Notes under the pieces: model-generated
Told to the model about the DNA's origin: nothing
The model's input: the letters and a program-made list of their open reading frames with translations, nothing else
The model's database searches: none
From: PBB1 sp043749095
GTDB taxonomy: Bacteria > Pseudomonadota > Gammaproteobacteria > Burkholderiales > Burkholderiaceae_C
NCBI GenBank assembly: GCA_043749095.1
Contig: JAYVEB010000023.1
Location: 1 to 19,054 of the forward strand
DNA: 19,054 nt
Reading direction: 5' to 3'
Shown here: positions 1-8,084 of the stretch, piece by piece
Layout: each line of letters starts with the position of its first letter
Position numbering within the stretch: position 1 is the first letter of the stretch
Program-made: the position numbers and the translations under genes

Positions 1-733
1 GCTCAAGATCAGCGCTGGCATCGATATAGACATGGCAGTTGCCGTCGAGGTGCTTGATCACCGGCACCGTGGCTTCGCGCGAAATGCGCTCGATCAGCCC
101 CTTGCCGCCGCGCGGAATGATCACGTCGACCGACTCCGGCGAGGTGATCAAAAACCCCACCGCGGCGCGGTCGATCGTCTCGACCAGTTGCACCGCGTCG
201 GTCGGCAGCGCCGCTTCGGCGAGCGCTGCCTGAACCCGTTTCCACAGCGCGAGGTTCGAGTGGATCGCCTCCGACCCGCCGCGCAGGATGCAGGCATTGC
301 CGCTCTTGATCGCGAGCGACGCCGCTTCGATCGTCACGTTCGGCCGACTCTCGTAGATCATCGCGAACACACCCAACGGCACCCGCATCTGGCCTACCGA
401 GATGCCGCTGGGCCGCTGCCGCAGGTGGGTGATCTCACCGATCGGGTCCGGCATGGCAGCAATCTGCTCACAGCCCTCAGCCACGGTCTCGATGATCTTC
501 GGCGTCAGCTTCAGGCGGTCCAGCAGCGGCCCTGCGGTGCCTGCTGCGGTGGCGGCTTCCAGGTCCAATGCATTTGCAGCGACCAGTGCTTCGACATCGG
601 CACGCAGCAGCTGGGCCAGCGCGATCAATGCGAGGTTCTTCGCGACGGTCGGTGCCGCAGCCATGTGTGCGCTGGCGACGCGGGCGGAAACGCCCATGCG
701 GGCCACGACAGCTTTCAGTTCCGGTGAGCTCAT
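1..733 (-). CDS. proA: Glutamate-5-semialdehyde dehydrogenase (gamma-glutamyl phosphate reductase), N-terminal part
   Basis: This enzyme makes glutamate-5-semialdehyde from gamma-glutamyl phosphate with NADPH, the second step of proline biosynthesis in the cytoplasm. The start is the ATG at 733 (MSSPELKAVV). The frame stays open to the window edge, giving 244 codons of a family that is usually about 420 residues long. Recognisable ProA segments, in order, are the MIYESRPNVT block, AIKSGNACILRGG, DVIIPRGGKGLI and PVIKHLDGNCHVYID. The catalytic cysteine region lies beyond the window. No clear Shine-Dalgarno sequence precedes the ATG. The gene is separated from the efflux operon upstream of it on the same strand by 118 bases, so it probably has its own promoter, but I could not pick one out. 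Identification is firm; only the truncation limits it. Confidence 0.95.
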   Translation of the reverse strand, partial: MSSPELKAVVARMGVSARVASAHMAAAPTVAKNLALIALAQLLRADVEALVAANALDLEAATAAGTAGPLLDRLKLTPKIIETVAEGCEQIAAMPDPIGEITHLRQRPSGISVGQMRVPLGVFAMIYESRPNVTIEAASLAIKSGNACILRGGSEAIHSNLALWKRVQAALAEAALPTDAVQLVETIDRAAVGFLITSPESVDVIIPRGGKGLIERISREATVPVIKHLDGNCHVYIDASADLE

Positions 734-851
734 GGACTGGATTGTCCCAAATTCGCTTCAACTTCACCTTCGCGCGGTGCTGCCGAGGCCGCGGGGTGAC
801 CGGCTCCGCTACGAACTCGCGTGAGTTGATCCGTTCAAGCGCGACTTGGTA
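734..851. other. Intergenic spacer between proA and the efflux outer-membrane gene
   Basis: This 118-base spacer carries no gene. A five-base inverted repeat (AACTC, loop GCGT, GAGTT) sits at 814-827. It has no following T-run on either strand, so it is not a convincing intrinsic terminator. A proA promoter should lie here, but no good -35/-10 pair is evident. Confidence 0.4.
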
Positions 852-2318
852 TCACTTCCCCGCAGCGTCTTTCCATCCACCACCCAGCACCTTGTACAGC
901 GTGACCCGGTTCTGCCGTTCGGCGGCCTGCGCCTGCACTACCGCCTGCTGCGCGGTAAACAGCGAGCGTTCGGCATCGAGGACATCAAGGTAGCTCGACG
1001 CGCCGTTGCGGTAGCGCAGGTCGGCCAGCCTCGTTCGCGTTTCCTCGGCCTTCGCCTGTGCCTGCTGCGCGCGCAACTGCTCGCTGAGCGTCGCGCGACC
1101 GGCCAGCGTGTCGGCGACCTCGCGGAAGGCGCTTTGCACTGCACGTTCGTATTGCGCAACGGCGATGTCGCGACCGACCTGCGCGGCATCCAGATTCGCC
1201 TGGTTGCGCCCCGCGTCGAAGATGGGCACCACCAGCTGCGGCGCGAAGCTCCAGGCGAACGATCCCGCCTTGAACAGGCCTGACAGTTCGGTGCTGGCGC
1301 CGCCGATGCTGGTGCTCAGCGTGATGCGCGGGAAGAACGCCGCGCGTGCCGCGCCGATGTTGGCGTTGGCCGCGATCAGCTGCTGCTCGGCCTGGCGGAT
1401 GTCGGGTCGGCGGTTCAGCAGATCCGAAGGCAGGCCGGCTGGCAGGTCGGGCAGCACGGTTTCGCGGAGCGCTGAAGTGGCGATGTCGCTGGTCGGGGTC
1501 GTTGCCGGCAGTGCGTCGGCGGGCACCGGTTGACCCAGCAGCAGCGCCAGCGCGTTCTCGTCCTGCGCCCGCTGCCGCAGCTGCTGCGCGAGCGCAACAC
1601 GCGCGCCTTCGAGCAGCGACTCGGCCTGCCGCAGATCGAGTTCGGACGACGCGCCGTGGTCGAACTTCAGCTGCGTCAGCTTCATCGATTCCTCGCGGGT
1701 GGCGAGCGTCTGCCGCGTCACCGCCAGCAACTCATCGTCGGCCAGCAGGCCCAGCCAGCCGTTGGCGACCGAGGCGATCAGGCTGATCTGCACCGTCTTG
1801 CGCGCCTCCTCGGTGCCGAGGTACTGCGCCAGCTGCGCCTGGCTCAGGCTGCGCACGCGACCGAAGAAGTCGAACTCGTACGAGGTGATCTGCAGGCCTG
1901 CGGTGTAGGTGCTGCTGATGCTGCCCCGGCTGCCGTTGTCGCCCACCTTCGGTTGGCGCAATGCGGTGGCGCCGGCGTTGACAATGGGCAGCTCGTCGGC
2001 GCGCCGCACCTGGTACTGCGCACGGGCCTGCTCGATGTTCAGCACCGCGATGCGCAGATCGCGGTTGTGTTGCAGCGCGGCCTCGATCAGCCGCTGCAGG
2101 CGTGCGTCGCCGAAGTAGCGCTGCCACTCGATGTCGGCTGCGGCCGGTCCGTTCGGTGCGACCGTCGAAGCATCGCCGGGGTAGCGGGTCGGCACGGGCG
2201 CCTCGGGGCGCACATGCGCCGGGATGAACGAACAGCCGGCGACGCTGGCGGCGGCCAGCACCAGCGCGGTCAGCCGCGCGATCGGGTGGACGGTCGGCAT
2301 GGGACGGGCGGCCTTCAT
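852..2318 (-). CDS. RND efflux system outer-membrane lipoprotein, NodT/OprM family
   Basis: This is the outer-membrane channel (TolC/OprM type) of a tripartite efflux pump, 488 residues long. The chosen ATG at 2318 overlaps the stop of the pump gene as ATGA (2315-2318), which implies translational coupling; a second ATG lies six codons downstream at 2300. A lipoprotein signal peptide ends in the lipobox VAGC with Cys29, so the mature protein should be acylated. Two OEP repeats follow. Typical NodT/OprM features are the ARAQYQVRRADELP segment, the YEFDFFGRVRSL strand, the LLNRRPDIRQAEQQL block, FFPRITLS and the PIFDAGRNQANL strand near the second beta-barrel hairpin. It is the last gene of the adaptor-pump-channel operon. 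The family is certain; the substrate is not visible in this gene. Confidence 0.95.
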   Translation of the reverse strand: MKAARPMPTVHPIARLTALVLAAASVAGCSFIPAHVRPEAPVPTRYPGDASTVAPNGPAAADIEWQRYFGDARLQRLIEAALQHNRDLRIAVLNIEQARAQYQVRRADELPIVNAGATALRQPKVGDNGSRGSISSTYTAGLQITSYEFDFFGRVRSLSQAQLAQYLGTEEARKTVQISLIASVANGWLGLLADDELLAVTRQTLATREESMKLTQLKFDHGASSELDLRQAESLLEGARVALAQQLRQRAQDENALALLLGQPVPADALPATTPTSDIATSALRETVLPDLPAGLPSDLLNRRPDIRQAEQQLIAANANIGAARAAFFPRITLSTSIGGASTELSGLFKAGSFAWSFAPQLVVPIFDAGRNQANLDAAQVGRDIAVAQYERAVQSAFREVADTLAGRATLSEQLRAQQAQAKAEETRTRLADLRYRNGASSYLDVLDAERSLFTAQQAVVQAQAAERQNRVTLYKVLGGGWKDAAGK

Positions 2319-5300
2319 GGCGTCACTTCCGAGCCCGCCACCAGCTGGGCATCGGCCGCAGGCAGTGGCACACGCCGCCCGAATACCTTCATCACGACCA
2401 CATAGAACACTGGCACGAAGAACACCGCCAGCAAGGTGGCCGAGACCATGCCGCCCATCACGCCGGTGCCGATGGCGCGCTGGCTGGCCGAGCCGGCACC
2501 GCTGGCGATCACCAGTGGCAGCACGCCGAGGATGAAGGCGATCGAGGTCATCAGGATCGGCCGGAATCGCAGGTGCGCTGCTTGCAGCACCGCCTCGATC
2601 ACGCCCTTGCCCTCGGCGTGCAGGTCCTTGGCGAACTCGATGATCAGCACCGCGTTCTTCGCGGACAGGCCGATGATGGTGATCAGGCCGACCTTGAAGA
2701 ACACGTCGTTCTCCAGCCCGCGGAAGCTGATGCCCAGCACGACACCCAGCACGCCCAGCGGCACCACCAGGATCACCGCCAGCGGGATCGACCAGCTTTC
2801 GTACAACGCCGCCAGGCACAGAAACACCGAAAGCAGCGAGAAGCCGAACAGGATCAGCGCGGTCGAGCCCGAGAGCTTTTCTTCGCGCGACGGGCCGGTC
2901 CATTCGTAGGCGAAACCGCTGGGCAGTTGCGCCGCCAGTTTCTCCATTTCAACCAGTGCTGCACCACTGCTGACACCGGGCGCCGGCTCGCCCTGGATGC
3001 GCATGGCCGGGTAGCCGTTGTAGCGCACCGTCTGCATCGGCCCGTTGATCCACCGGGTGGTCGCAAACGCCGACAGCGGCACCGGCTGCCCCGAGCTGTT
3101 CAGCGCATTGAGCTGCAGCAGGTCGTCGGGCTGCATCCGTGCCGGCGCGTCGGCCTGCACCACCACCCGCTGCAGCCGGCCGGCATTCGGGAAGTCGTTG
3201 ACATACGACGAGCCCAGCGCGGTGGACAGCGTGGTGTTGATCGCTGCGAAGTTCACGCCCAGCGCGCCGGCCTTGTCTCGGTCGATGTCGAGCTGCAGCT
3301 GCGGCGCGTCTTCCAGGCCGTCCGGTCGCACCGACATCAGCAGCGGGTTCTTGGCCGCCATGCCCAGCAGCTGGTTGCGCGCTGCGAGCAGTGCATCGTG
3401 GCCGTTGCCGCCGCGGTCCTGCAGGCGCATCGCGAAGCCGTTCGAGCGGCCGAGTTCACGGATGGCCGGCGGGCTGACCGGGAAGATGAACGCATCGCGG
3501 ATCTGACCGAGCGCACCGAAGGCCCTGGCCACCAGCGCTTGCGCAGTGTGCTCTTGCCCTTTTCGCACATCCCAGTCCTTCAGCGTCACGAAGCCCAGTG
3601 CCGCGTTCTGGCCGGTGCCCGCAAAGCTGAAGCCGAGCACGCTGATCATGCTTTGCACGTCGGGCTGCTTCAGCATGTAGTCCTCGACCTGCTTCATCAC
3701 CTCCATCGTGCGGCTCTGCGTGGCGCCCGGCGGCAACTGCACATTGACGAGGATGTTGCCCTGGTCTTCGTTCGGGATGAACGAGGTCGGCAGGCGGTTG
3801 AACATCAGCACCACCACAGCGATGATCGCCGCGTAAATGACAAGGTAGCGCGCAGCGCGTCTCAGCATGCGTCCCACGAGCCCTTCGTAATTTTTGGCGG
3901 TGCGCGTGAAGCCGCGGTTGAACCAGCCGAAGAAGCCGGTCTTCGCGTGGTGGTGGCCAGCCTCGACCGGTTTCAGCAGCGTGGCGCAGAGGGCCGGCGT
4001 CAGCGAGAGTGCCAGGAACGCCGAGAACGCGATCGCGCTGACCATCACCGCCGAGAACTGGCGGTAGATGTTGCCCACCGCGCCGCTGAAGAAGGCCAGC
4101 GGTACGAACACCGAGATCAGCACCACGGTGACGCCGATGATCGCGCCGGAGATCTGGCCCATCGCCTTGCGGGTGGCGTCCAGTGGCGACAGCCCTTCCT
4201 CGCTCATGATGCGCTCGACGTTCTCGACGACGACGATCGCGTCATCGACCACGATGCCGATCACCAGCACCATGCCGAACATCGTCAGCACGTTGATCGA
4301 AAAGCCCAGCGCCAGCAGCGACGCGAAGCTGCCCATCAGCGCGATCGGCACCACCAACGTCGGGATCAGCGTATAGCGGATGTTCTGCAGGAACAGGAAC
4401 ATCACCAGGAACACCAGCACCACCGCCTCGACCAGGGTTTCGACGACCTGTTTCACCGAGATGCTGATGAACAGCGAGCTGTCGTACGGGATGGTGGCCT
4501 TGACGCCCGGCGGGAAGTACGGCGCCAGCTCGGCCAGGCGCTTCTTCACCGCGTTGGCCGTGGACAGCGCATTGGCGGTCGGCGACAGCTGCACGCCGAT
4601 ACCGGTGGACGGCGAGCCATTCAACCGGGTGCTGCGCGCCCCGTAGGTCTGCGCGCCGAGTTCGACGCGGGCCACGTCCTTCAGCCGCACGCGGGAACCA
4701 TCGGGGTTGCCGCGCAGCAGGATGTTGCCGAAATCCTCGGCCGTGGTCAGCTGGCCCTTGACGGCCACGGTCGCGAAAATCGACTGGTCGGCAGTGTTAG
4801 GCAGGTCGCCGATGGTGCCCGAGGCGACCTGGGCGTTCTGCGTCGCGATAGCTGCATTCACATCGGCCGACGACAGCTTCAGGCCGACCAGCTTGGCCGG
4901 GTCGATCCAGATGCGCATCGCGCGCTCGGTGCCGAACAGCATGGCCTGGCCGACGCCGGAAACGCGTTGGATCTCGGGCACGACATTGCGCGCCGCATAG
5001 TCGCCGAGTGCGATCGGATCGAGCGAGTTGTCGGTGCTCGACAGGATGGTGAACAGCAGGAAGTTCGGGTTCGCCTTGTCGACCCGCACGCCCTGCTGCG
5101 TGACCGACTGCGGCAGCCGCGGCGCGGCGCGGGCCAGCCGGTTCTGCACGTCGACCTGGGCCAGGTCGGGATTGGTGCCGGGTTCGAAGCTCAGCGTGAT
5201 CGAGCCGGTGCCGTCGGCCTGGCTGACCGACTCCATGTAGATCAGGCCCGGCGAGCCGTTCATCTCTCGCTCGATCACGGCGATGACGGTCTCTTCCAGC

Positions 5301-5467
5301 GTCTGCGCCGAGGCTCCGGGGTAGGTGACGTTGACGACGATGGCCGGTGGCGCCACCGGCGGGTACTGTGCGATCGGCAGCTGCGTGATCGCGACGCCGC
5401 CGATCAGCAGGATGAACAGTGCGATGACCCAGGCGAAGATGGGCCGGTTGATGAAGAACTGGGCCAT
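2315..5467 (-). CDS. RND efflux inner-membrane transporter, HAE1 family (AcrB/MexB/TtgB-like)
   Basis: This is a proton-driven multidrug exporter of the inner membrane, 1050 residues, the usual length of the HAE1 family. It begins MAQFFINRPIFAWVI, the classic AcrB-type N-terminus; the ATG at 5467 is preceded by a GAGGT ribosome site. The proton-relay residues are present: Asp408 and Asp409 in GIVVDDAIVVVENVER (transmembrane helix 4) and the Lys of GLSAKNAVLIIEFAKDL (helix 10, near residue 940). FGWFNRGF and the two large porter and docking regions align closely with E. coli AcrB throughout. The adaptor gene ends ten bases upstream and the channel gene overlaps by four bases, so the three are one operon. 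It is expected to trimerise and take up hydrophobic drugs, dyes, detergents or aromatic compounds. The exact substrate range cannot be read from sequence. Confidence 0.97.
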   Translation of the reverse strand: MAQFFINRPIFAWVIALFILLIGGVAITQLPIAQYPPVAPPAIVVNVTYPGASAQTLEETVIAVIEREMNGSPGLIYMESVSQADGTGSITLSFEPGTNPDLAQVDVQNRLARAAPRLPQSVTQQGVRVDKANPNFLLFTILSSTDNSLDPIALGDYAARNVVPEIQRVSGVGQAMLFGTERAMRIWIDPAKLVGLKLSSADVNAAIATQNAQVASGTIGDLPNTADQSIFATVAVKGQLTTAEDFGNILLRGNPDGSRVRLKDVARVELGAQTYGARSTRLNGSPSTGIGVQLSPTANALSTANAVKKRLAELAPYFPPGVKATIPYDSSLFISISVKQVVETLVEAVVLVFLVMFLFLQNIRYTLIPTLVVPIALMGSFASLLALGFSINVLTMFGMVLVIGIVVDDAIVVVENVERIMSEEGLSPLDATRKAMGQISGAIIGVTVVLISVFVPLAFFSGAVGNIYRQFSAVMVSAIAFSAFLALSLTPALCATLLKPVEAGHHHAKTGFFGWFNRGFTRTAKNYEGLVGRMLRRAARYLVIYAAIIAVVVLMFNRLPTSFIPNEDQGNILVNVQLPPGATQSRTMEVMKQVEDYMLKQPDVQSMISVLGFSFAGTGQNAALGFVTLKDWDVRKGQEHTAQALVARAFGALGQIRDAFIFPVSPPAIRELGRSNGFAMRLQDRGGNGHDALLAARNQLLGMAAKNPLLMSVRPDGLEDAPQLQLDIDRDKAGALGVNFAAINTTLSTALGSSYVNDFPNAGRLQRVVVQADAPARMQPDDLLQLNALNSSGQPVPLSAFATTRWINGPMQTVRYNGYPAMRIQGEPAPGVSSGAALVEMEKLAAQLPSGFAYEWTGPSREEKLSGSTALILFGFSLLSVFLCLAALYESWSIPLAVILVVPLGVLGVVLGISFRGLENDVFFKVGLITIIGLSAKNAVLIIEFAKDLHAEGKGVIEAVLQAAHLRFRPILMTSIAFILGVLPLVIASGAGSASQRAIGTGVMGGMVSATLLAVFFVPVFYVVVMKVFGRRVPLPAADAQLVAGSEVTP

Positions 5468-5477
5468 GGCGCGGACC

Positions 5478-6722
5478 TCAGCTCTTCGGCGTGGATGAGG
5501 ATGCAGCGGACGCCGGCGATGCCGCCGAGGCACCTGCCGTGGCTGACGCCGCGGGCTGCCACGGCACCGGTTTCACCACCGTCACACCGCGCAGCTTCTG
5601 GAAGCCGTCGACGACGACCTGATCGCCCGCCTTGAGCCCGTCGAGCACCACCCATTGGCCACCTTGCGAGCCGCCGATCTTCACCGGACGCGGCGCGAAT
5701 TTGCCATCGGGGGCAACCACCAGCACGCTGTCGCTCTGTGGTGACCGCGTCACTGCCTGCTGCGGCAGCAGCGCGGCGCCACCGGCCTGGGCCTGCTGGA
5801 TCCGCACCCGCACATAGGTGCCGGGCAGCAGCAGGCCGGAGGGGTTCGGTACCTCGGCGCGCAAGGTGATCTGGCCCGAGGTGGCGTCCACCGTCAGGTC
5901 GGAGAACAGCAGCTTGCCCGGTGCGGCATAGACGCTGCCGTCTTCGAGCACCACCTGCACCGTGCCGGCATCGGTTGCACCACTGCGTTGCAGTTTGCCT
6001 GCGTCGATCGCCTTGCGCAGCCGCAGCACTTCGGTGGTCGACTGGGTGAAGTTCACGTACATCGGGTCGATCTGCTGCACCAGCGCGAGTGGTGTCGCAT
6101 CGCCCTGACCGACCAGCGCGCCTTCGGTGACCAGCGCGCGACCGATGCGGCCCGAGATCGGCGAGGTGACAGATGCATAGCCGAGGTTGATCTGTGCGGA
6201 GGTGAGGGCGGCGCGCGCCGACGCCACATCGGCATCGGCCTGCTTGAACGACGCGACCGCGTTGATGTAGTCCTGCTTGCTGATCGCATTGGCTTCTAGC
6301 AGCGGCTTGTAGCGCTCGGCCTGTGCGGCGGCCTGTTCGCGGGTGGCCTCGGCGCGGGCCTGCGCGGCTTGCACGCTTTGCAGTTGCGCGCGGTACGGTG
6401 CCGCATCGATCTGGAACAGCAGCTGGCCGGCTTTCACGTCGCTGCCCTCGCGGAACGTGCGTTTCAGCAGGATGCCGGCCGCGCGAGCGCGCACCTGTGC
6501 GATGCGGGTGGCCTCGAGCCGGCCCGGCAGCTCGCTGATCAGGCCCACAGACTGCGGCGACACGGTGATCACGCCAACCGCCGGTGCCGGGGCGCTGGCC
6601 GCTGTGGCGGCACCCTCGGCGGACTTCGCGCCGCAGCCCGACAGCCCGACCGCTGCCGACACGCACAGCATGACCGTCAGCAGCGCGATGACGGAGGAAC
6701 CAACTCTTGTCTGCGCAGGCAT
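5478..6722 (-). CDS. RND efflux periplasmic adaptor lipoprotein (AcrA/MexA/TtgA-like)
   Basis: This is the periplasmic membrane-fusion protein linking the RND pump to the outer-membrane channel, 414 residues. The start chosen is the ATG at 6722 (MPAQTRVGSS): it is preceded by AGGA at a usable distance and begins a lipoprotein signal peptide with lipobox LSGC (Cys30). The open frame continues upstream but only through the control region. Domains in order are the barrel-sandwich/lipoyl half (RARAAGILLKRTFREGSDVK), an Ala/Gln-rich alpha-hairpin (roughly residues 120-180), the second lipoyl half (SPISGRIGRALVTEGALV), a beta-barrel (GQITLRAEVPNP, LLPGTYVRVRI) and the membrane-proximal domain. The last 25 residues are an Ala/Ser/Pro-rich tail of low complexity. 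It is the first gene of the efflux operon and diverges from the TetR-family regulator. Confidence 0.95.
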   Translation of the reverse strand: MPAQTRVGSSVIALLTVMLCVSAAVGLSGCGAKSAEGAATAASAPAPAVGVITVSPQSVGLISELPGRLEATRIAQVRARAAGILLKRTFREGSDVKAGQLLFQIDAAPYRAQLQSVQAAQARAEATREQAAAQAERYKPLLEANAISKQDYINAVASFKQADADVASARAALTSAQINLGYASVTSPISGRIGRALVTEGALVGQGDATPLALVQQIDPMYVNFTQSTTEVLRLRKAIDAGKLQRSGATDAGTVQVVLEDGSVYAAPGKLLFSDLTVDATSGQITLRAEVPNPSGLLLPGTYVRVRIQQAQAGGAALLPQQAVTRSPQSDSVLVVAPDGKFAPRPVKIGGSQGGQWVVLDGLKAGDQVVVDGFQKLRGVTVVKPVPWQPAASATAGASAASPASAASSSTPKS

Positions 6723-6780
6723 GCGACGTCGTCCTGTGAGGGTGCCTTTTGCGCAACAAAGCGGGCAGCGGGCGGGTTGA

Positions 6781-6798
6781 TTCGGATCACCATCCGAA
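6781..6798. repeat. Perfect inverted repeat in the efflux control region
   Basis: The arms TTCGGAT (6781-6787) and ATCCGAA (6792-6798) are exact reverse complements around a four-base centre, CACC. The repeat lies between the adaptor start and the AcrR-like operator, so it falls inside the probable 5' leader or promoter of the efflux operon. It could be a second regulator site or an mRNA hairpin; the sequence alone does not decide. Confidence 0.6.
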
Positions 6799-6814
6799 CG
6801 AAAAGGAGCTAGTC

Positions 6815-6838
6815 TACATACATTTGTGTTTGTATGTT
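6815..6838. promoter_or_regulatory. AcrR-like operator between the efflux operon and its TetR-family repressor
   Basis: A perfect inverted repeat, ACATACA (6816-6822) and TGTATGT (6831-6837), is separated by eight bases. From memory of the published 24-base E. coli AcrR operator upstream of acrAB, this site matches at about 21 of 24 positions, including the left arm and the TTTGTG centre. It sits 22 bases before the regulator ATG and 93 bases before the adaptor ATG. A bound repressor could therefore block both divergent promoters, as in acrR-acrAB and ttgR-ttgABC. Assigning it to the neighbouring TetR protein is an inference from position and similarity. Confidence 0.85.
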
Positions 6839-6859
6839 TAGGAACTCTGGAGAGCCTCG

Positions 6860-7519
6860 ATGGCACGCAAGACCAAGGAGGACGCGCTGGTCACCCGCGA
6901 CCGAATCCTCGATGCGGCAGAGGTCGTTTTCGAGCAGCGCGGCGTGTCGCGCTGCTCGCTGCACGAGATCGCGCAGGCCGCTGGCGTCACGCGTGGCGCC
7001 ATCTACTGGCACTTCGAGAACAAGGCCGATCTGGTCAACGCGATGTTCCAGCGCGTGACCTTGCCGCTCGAGGAGGCGATCAGCCGATCGGCCGATCCGA
7101 ACACCGCCGATCCGGTGCAGGAAGTGCGCAACAGCCTGCTGAACGCGCTGCGCAAGACGGTGGCGTGCCCGCAGGTGCAGCGCGTGTTCGTGATTAAGAT
7201 GCAGAAGCTGGAGTACGTCGATGGACTGCTGACGGTACGCGACAAGCGCGTTGCTACCCGCGTCGGCTTGATAGCCCAGGTGGCGGTCGGCCTCAAGCGG
7301 GCGATGACCGAGGGCCAGCTCGACCGCCGCGTGCCCGCGCGCGCCAGCGCCATCGCGCTGCATGCGCTGGTCTCGGGGCTGATCGAGAACTGGTTGCTCG
7401 ACCCGAGCGCCTTCGATCTGGTCAAGGTCGGTGAGCAGGCGCTCGACGCTTACCTGGCCGGCCTGACGCTGCCGAAGACGGCAGCGCCTGAAAAAAAGGC
7501 TACGCGCGCTCGAACTTGA
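6860..7519 (+). CDS. TetR/AcrR-family repressor of the divergent RND efflux operon
   Basis: This is a 219-residue one-component regulator. An N-terminal TetR helix-turn-helix spans about residues 33-58 (SLHEIAQAAGVTRGAIYWHF, then ENKADL), the near-invariant signature of AcrR/TtgR/MtrR-type repressors. The ligand-binding C-terminal half contains YVDGLLTVRDKR and a late GLIENWLLDPSAFDL segment, typical of the TetR_C_2/AcrR-like group. The ATG at 6860 follows a GGAGAG ribosome site. The protein probably represses the efflux operon and itself through the palindrome at 6815-6838 and releases it when a toxic hydrophobic ligand binds. Its last 20 bases overlap the end of metW on the other strand. 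The tail is rich in Lys and Arg. Family is certain; the target is inferred from gene order and the operator. Confidence 0.94.
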   Translation: MARKTKEDALVTRDRILDAAEVVFEQRGVSRCSLHEIAQAAGVTRGAIYWHFENKADLVNAMFQRVTLPLEEAISRSADPNTADPVQEVRNSLLNALRKTVACPQVQRVFVIKMQKLEYVDGLLTVRDKRVATRVGLIAQVAVGLKRAMTEGQLDRRVPARASAIALHALVSGLIENWLLDPSAFDLVKVGEQALDAYLAGLTLPKTAAPEKKATRART

Positions 7520-8084
7520 ACACCGCCACGCTGGCCATCAGGTTCGGCCAGCGCCGAACGCACTCACCGTGCTGGATGCCGAACGCATCGAGGATGCGCA
7601 AGCCGCAGCGGCGCGCCAGCACCTCGAAATCGGCGTAGGTGCTGACGCGGATGTTCGGCGTGTCGTACCACTCGTAAGGCAGCGCCTTCGTTACCGGCAT
7701 GCGGCCACGCACCACGCTGAGCCGGTTCGCCCAGTGCGCGAAATTCGGGAAGCTGACGATGCCGATGCGGCCGACACGCGCCGTCTCCATCAGCATCCGC
7801 TCGGTGTTGCGCAGGTGCTGCAGCGTGTCGATCTGCAGCACCACATCGAAGCTCTGGTCGTCGAAGATCGCCAGGCCTTCTTCCAGGTTGAGCTGGATCA
7901 CGTTGACGCCGCGCTGTTCGCAGGCCAGCACATTGGCGTCGGCGATCTCAATGCCGTAGCCGGCGCACTGTCGCTTGTCTCGAAGATGGGCCAGCGTCTC
8001 GCCCGAGCCACAACCGAGATCGAGCACGCGTGAGCCGTGGGGCACCAGGCCAGCGATCAGTTCGAGGTCTCGGCGATCACTCAT
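7500..8084 (-). CDS. metW: Methionine biosynthesis protein MetW (SAM-dependent methyltransferase fold)
   Basis: This 194-residue protein is of the MetW family, found next to metX in many Proteobacteria and linked to methionine biosynthesis, where it is thought to assist the MetX acyltransferase. A class I methyltransferase motif, VLDLGCGSGE, is at residues 20-29. Family-typical blocks follow: YGIEIADANVLACEQRGVNV, FDVVLQIDTLQHLRN, VSFPNFAHWANRL, PYEWYDTPNIR and a C-terminal MASVAVFKFER. The ATG at 8084 overlaps the metX stop as ATGA, so translation is probably coupled. The stop at 7500 lies inside the 3' end of the convergent tetR gene (20-base overlap). Its exact biochemical activity is not settled by the sequence. 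Confidence 0.95.
   Translation of the reverse strand: MSDRRDLELIAGLVPHGSRVLDLGCGSGETLAHLRDKRQCAGYGIEIADANVLACEQRGVNVIQLNLEEGLAIFDDQSFDVVLQIDTLQHLRNTERMLMETARVGRIGIVSFPNFAHWANRLSVVRGRMPVTKALPYEWYDTPNIRVSTYADFEVLARRCGLRILDAFGIQHGECVRRWPNLMASVAVFKFERA

Noticed and set aside
814..827. AACTC-GCGT-GAGTT as a terminator after the efflux operon
   Set aside because: The stem has only five pairs and no T-run on either strand.
2573..5635. A very long open frame (1020 codons) on the plus strand opposite the RND pump gene
   Set aside because: It is antisense to a gene with full-length AcrB similarity, its product is rich in His, Arg, Asp and Gln with no domain, and it reflects GC-rich third-position bias.
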